Below, piece by piece: positions 27,644 through 35,827 of a stretch of DNA of 64,000 nucleotides. Below the pieces are notes generated by a model. The model did no database searches. It was not told the DNA's origin and saw nothing but the letters and a program-made list of their open reading frames with translations. Source of the DNA: a virus; IMG/VR virus record IMGVR_UViG_3300032246_000397, positions 1 to 64,000 of that record. One strand, 5' to 3'. The position numbers and the translations under genes were made by a program. The stretch's first letter is position 1. Each line of letters starts with the position of its first letter.

Positions 27644-29520
27644 TTCCACTCTTTCATATCTCCGTAATTGCGACCATACTGCGCTTCACATGCTACTGGT
27701 AAACCCTTAGCCCAATCAGGTGGGCTGGACATAACCTCGACAATCCATGCACAAGCCTCATCTACCTCATCATCGGGAACTACGCACACCGCCGCATCGT
27801 GAACTGTCAGCACGGGGCGATAACGCTCAGTAAGTTTAATCATTTGTTCGCCCACGACAATCCGTGCAAGAGCTTGAACTACGTTCTCTACCACTGATCC
27901 GCCCCATAGAGACACGGGGCCCTTTCGTGACTTATATTGGTATCCGCTAGTAGTTTCATCTGTATTGAGTTGAAGTTCTGGGTAACGTATGTATAAACCG
28001 TTTGGTAACTGTATACCATCGCTATACACTTTTACACATTTATTTTTACCATAATAAAAAGGTTTTTGTTCGGGTTGCCAATCAGCCATAATCTTTAATG
28101 CCTTGTCGCCTTCTCTCCATAGTTTTACAATCATATCATTAGTATCTCTGTACAATTTTACTATTTCGTCACACTTCTCTTTAGTAAGGTCAGCGCCTGG
28201 CGGCGATGTTTTCAGTGTGTGCTGTAACTTTAATGCGCCAGTACCATATCCGAGACCGAGTATGCAGGTTTTACCCACGAACCTTTCAACAGAGTCTTTT
28301 TTGGTGATGGGTCTATCATATATTTTCGACGCAAAGATGGAGTAAACATCATCTCCCAATTGGAACTCTTCAACCAAGTCGGTCTGACCCGAAAGCCAAG
28401 CGAGAACTCTTGCCTCAATCTGAGACGAGTCGCAATTGATAACCGTATATCCCTCTGGGGCAACCACCGCTTGCTTAAGAGTTTTTTTCTTAGCGTCACG
28501 GGACGGGAGATTTTGGAAGTTGACCTTGTCCGACCCCGCCCAACGACCCGTGTGTGCCCCGTAGTATTTAAGTGGGATGGGCAATCTTCCTCTATTACGA
28601 GACCCAACGTCAATGAATCTTTCAATTCTACTTTCCTCAATAGTTGATTTTGTACCCAAACGCACCGCAGCGAGTTGTTGAATAAATGGGTTTTCGTGTT
28701 CAGTCAACGCTATGAACCCTACATCGTTTTTTGCCAAAGCGTAGGTTTGCTTGCCAGTAGTCTTACTTTCTTTCATAGGTACTTCAACACCAAATTCTTC
28801 CAGCACCGTAGCGAATTGTTTATTACTAGCTAGTTTTTTGCGAACCGCCTCTTCGTTTTCGCATTGTAATTTTTCTTTTAATGTCCCTAATAACTGTAAT
28901 TTCTCGTGTTTTAGCTCTTCTAACCGGTCATTTAGTAGGGCATCATCAACCTCTAAAATTGGATTAATAAACATCCGCAAAGTTAAATCAATCAGTTGTA
29001 ACTCTTCTTGTGGAAACGCGCTCGACAATACTTGGAAAAGCTTATAAGTTAGTTCTACATCGTTTTTGCAATATTCGCCGTACTGGGCAAGCTCGCTATT
29101 TGTGAAGCCAGTTATATTCTTTCCTTTAGCCTCAACGACTTCCGTACCCTTCGTGCCTAGTTTGTAACGCTCAGATAGGTATGCTAAAGAGCCACCCACG
29201 TCTACCCCATTAGTCGCTCTACCCATGCAAAGTGTATCGAGATATAACTTGGGCTTGATACCAAACCGCCACGCTAGGATAGCCCCGTCAAACATAGTGT
29301 TATGGCAAAGTAAAGCGGAATCATTCCACGGTAGGGTGGAAAGGTATTTTTGAGTTTCAAGGTGTGAGCCAGAAAACCATTGCGTGATACCGTCGTCGAT
29401 CTTAACACCAACACCGATGACTTCAAATCTTCTATCCCTGATGTATTCCTCAGTTGTTAGCTTGGATAGCGAAAAGTCTTGAGCATAGTAGGTCTCAAAA
29501 TCTAGTGTAATTAGTTGCAC
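27640..29520 (-). CDS. Family A DNA polymerase with 3'-5' exonuclease
   Basis: 626 residues. Exonuclease motifs: TLDFETYY (about 5-12), CHNTMFDG (72-79) and YCKNDVELT (150-158). Polymerase motifs: A, NCDSSQIEAR (362-371); B, RFVGKTCILGLGYG (413-426); C, TVHDAAV (572-578). The motif B residue equivalent to E. coli Phe762 is Leu421. There is no 5' nuclease domain, as usual for phage enzymes. It is the main replicative polymerase candidate. A terminator lies just upstream, so its promoter or readthrough source is not obvious. Confidence 0.95.
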   Translation of the reverse strand: MQLITLDFETYYAQDFSLSKLTTEEYIRDRRFEVIGVGVKIDDGITQWFSGSHLETQKYLSTLPWNDSALLCHNTMFDGAILAWRFGIKPKLYLDTLCMGRATNGVDVGGSLAYLSERYKLGTKGTEVVEAKGKNITGFTNSELAQYGEYCKNDVELTYKLFQVLSSAFPQEELQLIDLTLRMFINPILEVDDALLNDRLEELKHEKLQLLGTLKEKLQCENEEAVRKKLASNKQFATVLEEFGVEVPMKESKTTGKQTYALAKNDVGFIALTEHENPFIQQLAAVRLGTKSTIEESRIERFIDVGSRNRGRLPIPLKYYGAHTGRWAGSDKVNFQNLPSRDAKKKTLKQAVVAPEGYTVINCDSSQIEARVLAWLSGQTDLVEEFQLGDDVYSIFASKIYDRPITKKDSVERFVGKTCILGLGYGTGALKLQHTLKTSPPGADLTKEKCDEIVKLYRDTNDMIVKLWREGDKALKIMADWQPEQKPFYYGKNKCVKVYSDGIQLPNGLYIRYPELQLNTDETTSGYQYKSRKGPVSLWGGSVVENVVQALARIVVGEQMIKLTERYRPVLTVHDAAVCVVPDDEVDEACAWIVEVMSSPPDWAKGLPVACEAQYGRNYGDMKEWK

Positions 29521-29551
29521 TTAAATCCTTAAATAACAAATTCAATAGATA

Positions 29552-29587
29552 CAAAAATAGGGAGCAAAGCCTAAGCCTAACTCCCTA
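29552..29587 (-). terminator. Rho-independent terminator upstream of polymerase gene
   Basis: Minus strand AGGGAG...CTCCCT with inner pairing (12-position stem, one mismatch, TTAG loop) is followed by ATTTTTG. It ends the transcript coming from the DUF3310 gene, or attenuates it before the polymerase gene, which begins about 30 bases beyond. Confidence 0.75.
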
Positions 29588-29591
29588 AAGG

Positions 29592-29888
29592 TTACTGTTT
29601 TTCTAGTATAGCAATCTCACGCTTGAGATACCACTCAGCTTTCTTTAAGTCTTCTAAGTTTTTTCCCTTATAGTCTGCCCTAGAAATATATTTAACAACG
29701 TTGCCTAGGTTATACCCTAAGTGTTTAGCCTCAATAAAATCAATCGTCTCAATGCCACCAGCTTTGTAATGCGCTGGGCTGTTGACGTTGTCCGTTACTA
29801 CTTCCTTAGGTGGTCTTCCACGCTTACGTGGAACGCTATTTAATAGTCTTTGTCCATACCTAGTTTCTGCAAATTTAAGTTTAGCCAT
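29592..29888 (-). CDS. DUF3310-family protein with AT-hook
   Basis: 98 residues. Residues about 35-95 (SPAHYK, IETIDFIEAK, then NVVKYISR and LKKAEWYLKRE) match DUF3310, a common small phage family of unknown biochemical role that databases often label loosely as a nucleotide kinase. Before it lies RKRGRPPK, an AT-hook for minor-groove binding. Good AAGGAG site. Last gene before a terminator. Confidence 0.85.
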   Translation of the reverse strand: MAKLKFAETRYGQRLLNSVPRKRGRPPKEVVTDNVNSPAHYKAGGIETIDFIEAKHLGYNLGNVVKYISRADYKGKNLEDLKKAEWYLKREIAILEKQ

Positions 29889-30099
29889 TTTTACTTCTCC
29901 TTTTAGTTGAACTACGTTTGACTGCCAAAATACCTTCTTCGGTTTCGTGCTTGCGAGCCTCTATCATTGCGTCTGCTATTTCATATGACCGTCTTGCAAT
30001 GCAATCTTCGGGCATAAGCTCGGGATGCAAACCACCTCTAGCAATGATTCCGTTTAATGCAAACATCGCAAAACAATCTCTTAGGTCTTGTTCATTCAT
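29881..30099 (-). CDS. Small protein of unknown function
   Basis: 72 residues, overlapping neighbours by 8 bases at both ends. Mostly helical: an N-terminal DLRDCFAMFALNG unit, then RRSYEIADAMIEARK, with a basic tail. Similar small proteins occur in many phages beside DUF3310 genes as I remember them; no function known. Confidence 0.7.
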   Translation of the reverse strand: MNEQDLRDCFAMFALNGIIARGGLHPELMPEDCIARRSYEIADAMIEARKHETEEGILAVKRSSTKRRSKNG

Positions 30100-30304
30100 C
30101 TTTTATCTCACGATTCTTTTTAAACAAATAGTCATTACGATACTCACTAGGCGGAATAAACCCAAACTTTTTAAAGGTCTTCATTACATCTGCGCCAGCA
30201 GTCCAAACAAATTTGGAATTACGATCAATAGCCATATCTTGTTTATGTTCCTGTTTTATTTCATTGTCTATTGCTCTTAACTTACGAAAGGTTCTTATAC
30301 TCAT
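30092..30304 (-). CDS. Small basic protein of unknown function
   Basis: 70 residues; ATGA overlap with the VRR-NUC gene and 8-base overlap with the next gene. Rich in Lys, Arg and aromatic residues, no recognisable domain. The tight coupling supports that it is translated. Confidence 0.65.
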   Translation of the reverse strand: MSIRTFRKLRAIDNEIKQEHKQDMAIDRNSKFVWTAGADVMKTFKKFGFIPPSEYRNDYLFKKNREIKDE

Positions 30305-30588
30305 ATGAAATATAACTCCATGTATTGATTAACAGTATGCTCATTCACTACAAAAGCAGTACCCCCACTATCCTCTATCCTGTTGAGATTGTCTTGTTGC
30401 AATGCAGTAACCTGTCCGTTGTTGGCTTTACATTCTATCCCATAGAACTTTCCTTTATGACATACTAAAAAATCAGGCGCACCGCTACTGCCGTAACCGC
30501 CTGTGGCTGGCATGACATAATAGATTTCTTTCTCTTTGAGTATCTTCTTAACCTTGTCTTTAACTTTTCCTTCGGGGGTTTGTGCCAT
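30301..30588 (-). CDS. VRR-NUC domain nuclease
   Basis: 95 residues from ATG 30588 (AGGAG at proper spacing; ATGA overlap with the gene before). The VRR-NUC signature is present: GGYGSSGAPDFLVCHKGK, FYGIECKANNGQ, then LTALQQDNL-like helix. Asp in PDF and Glu-x-Lys in ECK are the nuclease residues. Stand-alone VRR-NUC proteins in phages are thought to act as structure-specific DNA nucleases or Holliday-junction enzymes. Confidence 0.9.
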   Translation of the reverse strand: MAQTPEGKVKDKVKKILKEKEIYYVMPATGGYGSSGAPDFLVCHKGKFYGIECKANNGQVTALQQDNLNRIEDSGGTAFVVNEHTVNQYMELYFI

Positions 30589-30923
30589 CACTCTTCTCCT
30601 CTAAGTTTCATTAACGATGGGTACGGCAACACTATGACAAAATAACTATCGCTTGTTTGCCACCCAATTTCTATTAGTTCTTCATCTTTCAATGTAGTCA
30701 TCAACATCAGGCTAGTCAACTCATGGTCTTGGAGTATCTGTTGTGGTCTTGACAAGATCATAGCCATCTTGGTTTTAATTTCATCGGGCAACGTCTGCTC
30801 ATCAAACTCACGAGTAAAATTATCGCCAACATATATCGTGTATTTATTTCCTACCTTACGCAACGGCACACGATACAAGTCCCAATTATATTGATGCACT
30901 ATCGGGCTTAGTTTTTCTAGCAT
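30588..30923 (-). CDS. Protein of unknown function
   Basis: 111 residues from ATG 30923; a TTG five codons upstream is the alternative and neither has a strong Shine-Dalgarno. It overlaps the preceding gene by 7 bases. Alpha/beta composition, with NKYTIYVGDNFTREF and a C-terminal SYFVIVLPYPSLM strand. No family recognised. Confidence 0.6.
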   Translation of the reverse strand: MLEKLSPIVHQYNWDLYRVPLRKVGNKYTIYVGDNFTREFDEQTLPDEIKTKMAMILSRPQQILQDHELTSLMLMTTLKDEELIEIGWQTSDSYFVIVLPYPSLMKLRGEE

Positions 30924-31840
30924 GGGAACATCGCCCAAGTTAAGTTATATTCATCCGTACCACGGACACACGCAAGTATAACGTCGAGATCAGGCAAGTA
31001 GTCATTCTCTTGTGGAAGGTAACTACCATATAGTTTCTTGCCTTCATATTTGTTTTGGCTGAACACTTTTAACATCAACATAATTGGCTGAATATCCTCA
31101 TACTCTGATAGGTCTTTAATTCGTTTAAAAGGTTTAACAACGTCGAACTTTCTGTCTTTATCATTCTTCTTCAAAACCCCTACAACCAAGTGATTAAAGG
31201 AGTCTGCGCCTATTGCATAAAATCCATTGTCAAAAAAGCGAGCAATATCTTTATCTCTTACGTCTTTTATTTTATCTATTTCGTCGTACTTGTCAAGTAT
31301 TTCTTTACATTTATTTAATGTTATTTGGTGAGCATTTTCTCCTCTAAAAACTTGTCGCAATAAAGAATGAATTTCATCGCTTTCTAGTGAGACACGCTTA
31401 CTAATATTTCCGTGATGACTTGAAAGTCCTTGCACCGCAGTTCTAAAACAATCCTCATGGCGCATTTTTATCATTCCATCAAGGGGTGGAACGACCTCAT
31501 TGCGTTTCAAAGTCGCCATCAATGTTGATAGTTTTTTACTGTGAAGTGTTTCTCTGTCAGCCGAGCCAGATCCGCGCTCTTTACGATAGTATGGTGAACG
31601 ATAGTTATAAATGATGTTCTCACCATCCTTTTCAAGAAAAATCTTGGCAATGACAAACGCACCGCTAGACTCAGTAAGTAAAAACTGTTCGGCGATGCCA
31701 GCCAAAGGTCTAGTATCAACACTAAGAACTTTTAGTCCAAACTTAAAATTCAATTCCTGTATGAATCTTTTGCATGGAGACTTTTCTATGTATGATGTTA
31801 GTTCTTCGGTCTCAAAACCTTCTACGATATATTTATTCAT
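30917..31840 (-). CDS. Protein of unknown function, 307 residues
   Basis: Good AAGGAG site before the ATG. Mixed alpha/beta with a basic central region (YYRKERGSGSADRE) and several His (RHEDCF, SSHHGN). I see no Walker, nuclease or HTH motif. It lies between the 339-residue unknown and the VRR-NUC group in the replication operon and is probably co-transcribed with the AAA/VWA set. Confidence 0.7.
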   Translation of the reverse strand: MNKYIVEGFETEELTSYIEKSPCKRFIQELNFKFGLKVLSVDTRPLAGIAEQFLLTESSGAFVIAKIFLEKDGENIIYNYRSPYYRKERGSGSADRETLHSKKLSTLMATLKRNEVVPPLDGMIKMRHEDCFRTAVQGLSSHHGNISKRVSLESDEIHSLLRQVFRGENAHQITLNKCKEILDKYDEIDKIKDVRDKDIARFFDNGFYAIGADSFNHLVVGVLKKNDKDRKFDVVKPFKRIKDLSEYEDIQPIMLMLKVFSQNKYEGKKLYGSYLPQENDYLPDLDVILACVRGTDEYNLTWAMFPC

Positions 31841-31850
31841 TTACTTCTCC

Positions 31851-32870
31851 TTAGTATTGTTCGACTTCTTTATCACCGACATAAATCTCTACACCCCACT
31901 CTGATGGTGGATAATACGTATTGGGTGTATGTTCTACAAGTTTCATTACCGATGGGTTAGCTTTATACAACTCTTTGTTTAGCTTGCGCTTGATGTTACA
32001 GAACAAGTCCGCTAGTTCTAGTTCTCCTTGTCCATAATAAGTAGCTTGTTGGGGATTGAGGGTGGTTCTTATCTTAGCGTACAAATGGCTTAGGTCATGC
32101 GCTAACGCATAGGCTACACAACTATCAAGTGGCGCTTCGTTTAAATTCTTATCAGCAAACTCGATAAGATTTAACTTTGCCGTTTGATTCAAGTACCAAT
32201 CTTCTTTAAAGTCAGCCCCGCATTTAAAACCTACTTCTATTGCCACTTCCACAAAGCCCTTCCAGTCCATAGACTTCAACATCACCTCGTTAATCGTATA
32301 AAAGTCTTGGTATCGCTTAAGAAACTCTTTACCTTGCTTACGGCTAACACGCTTGCCGATAATTCTATACTCGCTACCTTTTGCTGGTAACATGGTGTCG
32401 CACTCGATACGCATGCCTTTAAAGATTGGGTGGAACACGTCAGAACTTCTATATATCATTCCACCATGACGTGAACTCCTAAAGAAGTAACCTTGAGTCC
32501 AGCTACTCATGATCTGATTATCTCCTTGCCCATAGTTCTTAGCAGTAAACTCAAAAGTATTATCAGAGCGAACTATGCCCAACTCATTTGGTATGCTAAG
32601 GTAACTGCAATACATTGTTGTCGGGTCAGTATCCCATTGGCGATGGTGTATGCTTGATGGATTTGCTTTGTACTCTGCCTCGGTATGATACCGTTCAAGA
32701 TAAGTGTAACCATATCTAACAACATAAACCTTTTCGCCGTTACGTTCCTCGACAACAAAGTCTTTTCTGTTATGAGTTCTTTTACCGATAGGATACCGAT
32801 TAGTAGTACCCCTATACGGCTTTTGAGTTTCAGTAATTCCAGTAAGTCTATTCCAAGATAGTCCAATCAT
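31851..32870 (-). CDS. Protein of unknown function, 339 residues
   Basis: ATGA overlap with the gene before. Rich in Tyr, His and charged residues; contains YALAHDLSHLYAKIR (about 265-279), whose H-D-L-S-H resembles an inverted metal site but is not a true HExxH. A Cys pair (CGADF and CDTM) is isolated. Neighbouring the VWA-metallopeptidase gene suggests a shared process. No family recognised. Confidence 0.7.
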   Translation of the reverse strand: MIGLSWNRLTGITETQKPYRGTTNRYPIGKRTHNRKDFVVEERNGEKVYVVRYGYTYLERYHTEAEYKANPSSIHHRQWDTDPTTMYCSYLSIPNELGIVRSDNTFEFTAKNYGQGDNQIMSSWTQGYFFRSSRHGGMIYRSSDVFHPIFKGMRIECDTMLPAKGSEYRIIGKRVSRKQGKEFLKRYQDFYTINEVMLKSMDWKGFVEVAIEVGFKCGADFKEDWYLNQTAKLNLIEFADKNLNEAPLDSCVAYALAHDLSHLYAKIRTTLNPQQATYYGQGELELADLFCNIKRKLNKELYKANPSVMKLVEHTPNTYYPPSEWGVEIYVGDKEVEQY

Positions 32871-33097
32871 TCTGCTTCTCCTTTGTTAAGTTCGTCTAAA
32901 TCATTTAATACATTTCGCCACATATTCATACCTAAGTCGTCGCCATGCTTTTCAAACTCCAAGAATCTTTCTAACGCATACAAATGCGCTTTATCCCCAT
33001 GAGACTCTATGGTTGCTCTCGTTAAGTCTTGATTAAAGTAAGTGCTATGCCTATCGGTGTGATACCACTCGTCATCTGCTTCATCATATTTCGGCAT
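32867..33097 (-). CDS. Small acidic protein of unknown function
   Basis: 76 residues with AAGGA upstream. Asp/Glu/His-rich, mostly helical (KAHLYALERFLEFEKHGDD). ATGA-coupled to the 339-residue gene and two bases from the VWA gene stop. Function unknown. Confidence 0.65.
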   Translation of the reverse strand: MPKYDEADDEWYHTDRHSTYFNQDLTRATIESHGDKAHLYALERFLEFEKHGDDLGMNMWRNVLNDLDELNKGEAE

Positions 33098-33099
33098 GA

Positions 33100-34413
33100 T
33101 TAGTCCTTATCAAATATAACTTTCTTGCCACATGGAACTTCCAAGCTCTTGTTCTGAGTAATCATCCACAGGGTAGGTGGAACGATATCCCACACAATGT
33201 CATTCTCTACATACCCGTCGGTAAACACGATGACGCACTCTGCGCTAAGTTTCTTCTCCTTGATGTATTTCGCTACACATGAGACGTGAGTACCGCCACC
33301 GCCTAATGGTTTTAGTAGCGATGCAATGGATTGATATTGGTCAGGCTTAAAGACTTGTTCGCCATGCACTTCGGCATCCCACCATATAACTCTTACTACA
33401 TCAGGCGACACTAAGTCACAGATGGATGCCAGTTCTGTTGCAAACTCCGTAAGTTCTACACCACCGATAGACCCCGACGTATCAATAGCCACGATGACCT
33501 CGCCGATAGTTTCGTTCTCCATGCTTGGCATATAAATATCATTCGCCATGTGACGCTTGTTCATCTTGCGCCAAGTAAACTCATCTTTGCCTTTCATGGT
33601 AGATGACACAAAGTCACGCAACGCATCTCGCCAATCTATCTTAGGTTCAAGCAAGTCGCTGATTGCTCTAGGAAGTTTCCCACCCATACGACCAGCAAGC
33701 ATACCGCCTTCACGCAACGCTCTGTCAATCTTGTCATTCAAGTCTTTAACATCTTCGGGGCTGATGTTCTCCCAGTCATGCTCGTCGAATCCATCGCCAC
33801 CCATGTCATAGTCTTTGCCGTTGGCTTTGATTACGTCGTCGCTATTTTGCTTTCCACCCGATGATGGATCGCTACCTTGCTCGTCATCACCCACGCCGTT
33901 TCCTTCGTCTTTGCCTGAGCCAGATGAGCTACCTTTAGGTTTTTGTCGTTGAGGATTTTCCTTACGGATATAGTTATAGACCTCACGCATATTCCAGTTG
34001 TGAAAGAACGGATCATACAACGCACCATCAGGCAACTCGACCAACTGCTCATTACCACCAGCGACCTTTCCCTTGATGTTAGCGATGATGTCATTGACTA
34101 CAAAATCCGCCGCCATGTTTGCAACCTTGCTATCTTCCTTCCACATATCCTTACCACGAGGGATTTGTTTCAATGCCACATGAAGATTCTCATGCAAGAC
34201 CAGACCACGCAACTTGGGTTCGGATAAAATAGTTTCTAAGAATGGGCGAGAATACTTCTTGTTCACACCGTCGGTGTATGCCGTAAACATATTCTCACTC
34301 ACCTCTGACTTACCCATCAGCATTACACCGCTATACAACGCAGTCTCATGGTGCTTCATCAATGTTACGTGGGCTTTTTTCAAGCGTACTTCTTGTTTGT
34401 TTTTCACTTCCAT
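33100..34413 (-). CDS. VWA-domain protein with zinc-peptidase-like N-terminus (CobT/DUF2201-like)
   Basis: 437 residues. The N-terminal domain has HENLH at 74-78, an HExxH zinc-protease motif, as in the DUF2201 putative metallopeptidase domain. A Gly/Ser/Asp linker spans about 160-215. The C-terminal VWA-like domain has the MIDAS sequence AIDTSGSIGG (309-318), a Thr in GGGGTHV and a downstream Asp in VFTDGY. With the AAA+ ATPase 0.3 kb upstream it resembles MoxR/VWA and CobS/CobT pairs, in which ATPase and VWA partner remodel or metallate a target. The target here is unknown. Confidence 0.82.
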   Translation of the reverse strand: MEVKNKQEVRLKKAHVTLMKHHETALYSGVMLMGKSEVSENMFTAYTDGVNKKYSRPFLETILSEPKLRGLVLHENLHVALKQIPRGKDMWKEDSKVANMAADFVVNDIIANIKGKVAGGNEQLVELPDGALYDPFFHNWNMREVYNYIRKENPQRQKPKGSSSGSGKDEGNGVGDDEQGSDPSSGGKQNSDDVIKANGKDYDMGGDGFDEHDWENISPEDVKDLNDKIDRALREGGMLAGRMGGKLPRAISDLLEPKIDWRDALRDFVSSTMKGKDEFTWRKMNKRHMANDIYMPSMENETIGEVIVAIDTSGSIGGVELTEFATELASICDLVSPDVVRVIWWDAEVHGEQVFKPDQYQSIASLLKPLGGGGTHVSCVAKYIKEKKLSAECVIVFTDGYVENDIVWDIVPPTLWMITQNKSLEVPCGKKVIFDKD

Positions 34414-34415
34414 GA

Positions 34416-34607
34416 TTACTCCTTGATATCAATGATTTCTACATGGTCTTCGGTAATAACAATCTTAGATGTTCCGTCGACCACACGCTTTAGTTTATAG
34501 ATAGTAAGACCTATAAATTCCTGATACTGATTACGTTTAAAAAAGTACAAGACAGTCATAGTCACCGCCCATACAATTAAAAATGTTTCGCTATTACTTA
34601 TTTCCAT
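34416..34607 (-). CDS. Small single-span membrane protein
   Basis: 63 residues with AAGGAG upstream. One membrane span near the N-terminus (about 8-24, FLIVWAVTMTVLYFF) followed by a basic then acidic cytoplasmic-like tail (VDGTSKIVITEDHVEIIDIKE). Directly coupled to the 30-residue membrane peptide upstream (TAAATG). Function unknown. Confidence 0.65.
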   Translation of the reverse strand: MEISNSETFLIVWAVTMTVLYFFKRNQYQEFIGLTIYKLKRVVDGTSKIVITEDHVEIIDIKE

Positions 34608-34700
34608 TTACTTCTCCTTTATTAAACAGATTAAAAAACCAACCATGATCCCCAATGCAAAAGCTATTAGAGTCCAAAGATATAGTGCGATTGCGTACAT
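34608..34700 (-). CDS. 30-residue membrane peptide
   Basis: A short frame fills the space between the AAA+ ATPase gene and the 63-residue membrane protein. It begins MYAIALYLW, is hydrophobic for over 20 residues and ends CLIKEK. Its TAA is directly followed by the next ATG, and its last codons contain the AAGGAG site of that gene. A weak GGGTGG precedes it. Position and composition suggest a genuine micro-membrane protein. Confidence 0.5.
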   Translation of the reverse strand: MYAIALYLWTLIAFALGIMVGFLICLIKEK

Positions 34701-34728
34701 AGTTATCCACCCTTCAATGGAAAGTTAA

Positions 34729-35802
34729 TTAGAACAACTCGTGATTATTCTTAGCCCAGTCTGCAATCTGCAAATTGTGTCGGGCAAGTTTCATCGCCTT
34801 GGTGTTACGCATCATCATAGTAAAGAACACCGCTTGCACCTCTGAACTAGGAATTTTATTAACAAACTTCATGAACTTGGTTAGTTCGTCTTGCGTATCA
34901 ATAGTGTCTACTGCTTGAAACATAATCATTAACTGCGCTGATATCTCTTCGGGAACTTTTATTCCGTCTGGATCTTTGATGATATCTTTTACATCCACTA
35001 GAGTTTTCTCCAACGATAGAAACGCTGACATATCACCAGCGCCACTAGCACCGATAGTGCCAGCCAATGCGACCATCGTTGCGTTATCACCCAATGTATC
35101 TCGATTCTTCACAATCACATCGCACTTAGCTAATGAACGGGGCGAACAGAAAGAAAGATTAGTTTTCTTAGGGTTGAAAATGTATGGGTTATCATCTTGA
35201 TCTCCAGTACGATAGCTTGCCAATGTCCGAGGGAACATAGCTACGAACGCACGAACAACACGAGAAACACCCCTAGCTGATGACCACTCTAGCCATTCAT
35301 TAACGCTTGGCTTTGCCATCTCCATAATACATACACGATTACCAGCATGAGCCAACATCGTATCGCCCACCCCATCGCTTGCATTGTTTGACGTGCCGAA
35401 AACGATACTACCTTTGGGCAACGCTTTGTCGCCGACCATTCTCTCCAACATCAGACGGGTAAAGATAACTTGCAATAGCTTTGGTGACTTCATGAACTCG
35501 TCGAGCAAGATAACCTTTGGCTTAGGAGAGTCAAGTTTGAAGAGAGATGAAACATAATACTCAAGCGACTGCGTAGCATGGTTTGGAATAGTCATACCTA
35601 CGTCGGACATATCCTTGACTGGGCAGTCCACATAAATGTAATCGTACTTGTCACCGAAGTCTTCCTCAATCATAGATAAGATCGAAGTCTTGCCACAACC
35701 CGGCTCGCTCACTATGATTGGTGTGATTTCTGAACCTATTAGGGGAATGGTTTTACGCAACTCGTTAATAGTTACTGTGGAATTGAAATTGATTTTAGAC
35801 AT
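34729..35802 (-). CDS. AAA+ ATPase of MoxR/CobS type
   Basis: 357 residues. Walker A SEPGCGKTS (32-40), Walker B VILLDEF (97-103), sensor 1 GTSNN (136-140) and a probable arginine finger in HAGNR (R156) are in correct order. The C-terminal lid is helical. These match MoxR/CobS-like ATPases that act with VWA partners; a VWA-metallopeptidase gene follows three genes downstream. Excellent AAGGAG. Likely a hexameric remodelling ATPase during early infection. Confidence 0.88.
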   Translation of the reverse strand: MSKINFNSTVTINELRKTIPLIGSEITPIIVSEPGCGKTSILSMIEEDFGDKYDYIYVDCPVKDMSDVGMTIPNHATQSLEYYVSSLFKLDSPKPKVILLDEFMKSPKLLQVIFTRLMLERMVGDKALPKGSIVFGTSNNASDGVGDTMLAHAGNRVCIMEMAKPSVNEWLEWSSARGVSRVVRAFVAMFPRTLASYRTGDQDDNPYIFNPKKTNLSFCSPRSLAKCDVIVKNRDTLGDNATMVALAGTIGASGAGDMSAFLSLEKTLVDVKDIIKDPDGIKVPEEISAQLMIMFQAVDTIDTQDELTKFMKFVNKIPSSEVQAVFFTMMMRNTKAMKLARHNLQIADWAKNNHELF

Positions 35803-35827
35803 TTGCTTCTCCTTGTTTAGATTGTCA

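Noticed and set aside
28230-28640. 136-residue minus-strand frame inside the polymerase gene
   Set aside because: Shadow of the family A polymerase coding frame; no ribosome site and no domain.
31851-32870. HDLSH motif considered as a zinc-protease site
   Set aside because: It lacks the Glu of HExxH; the true motif in this operon is HENLH in the neighbouring VWA protein.
33943-34227. Plus-strand frame opposite the VWA-protein gene
   Set aside because: Antisense to a well-supported gene, without a ribosome site or recognisable product.
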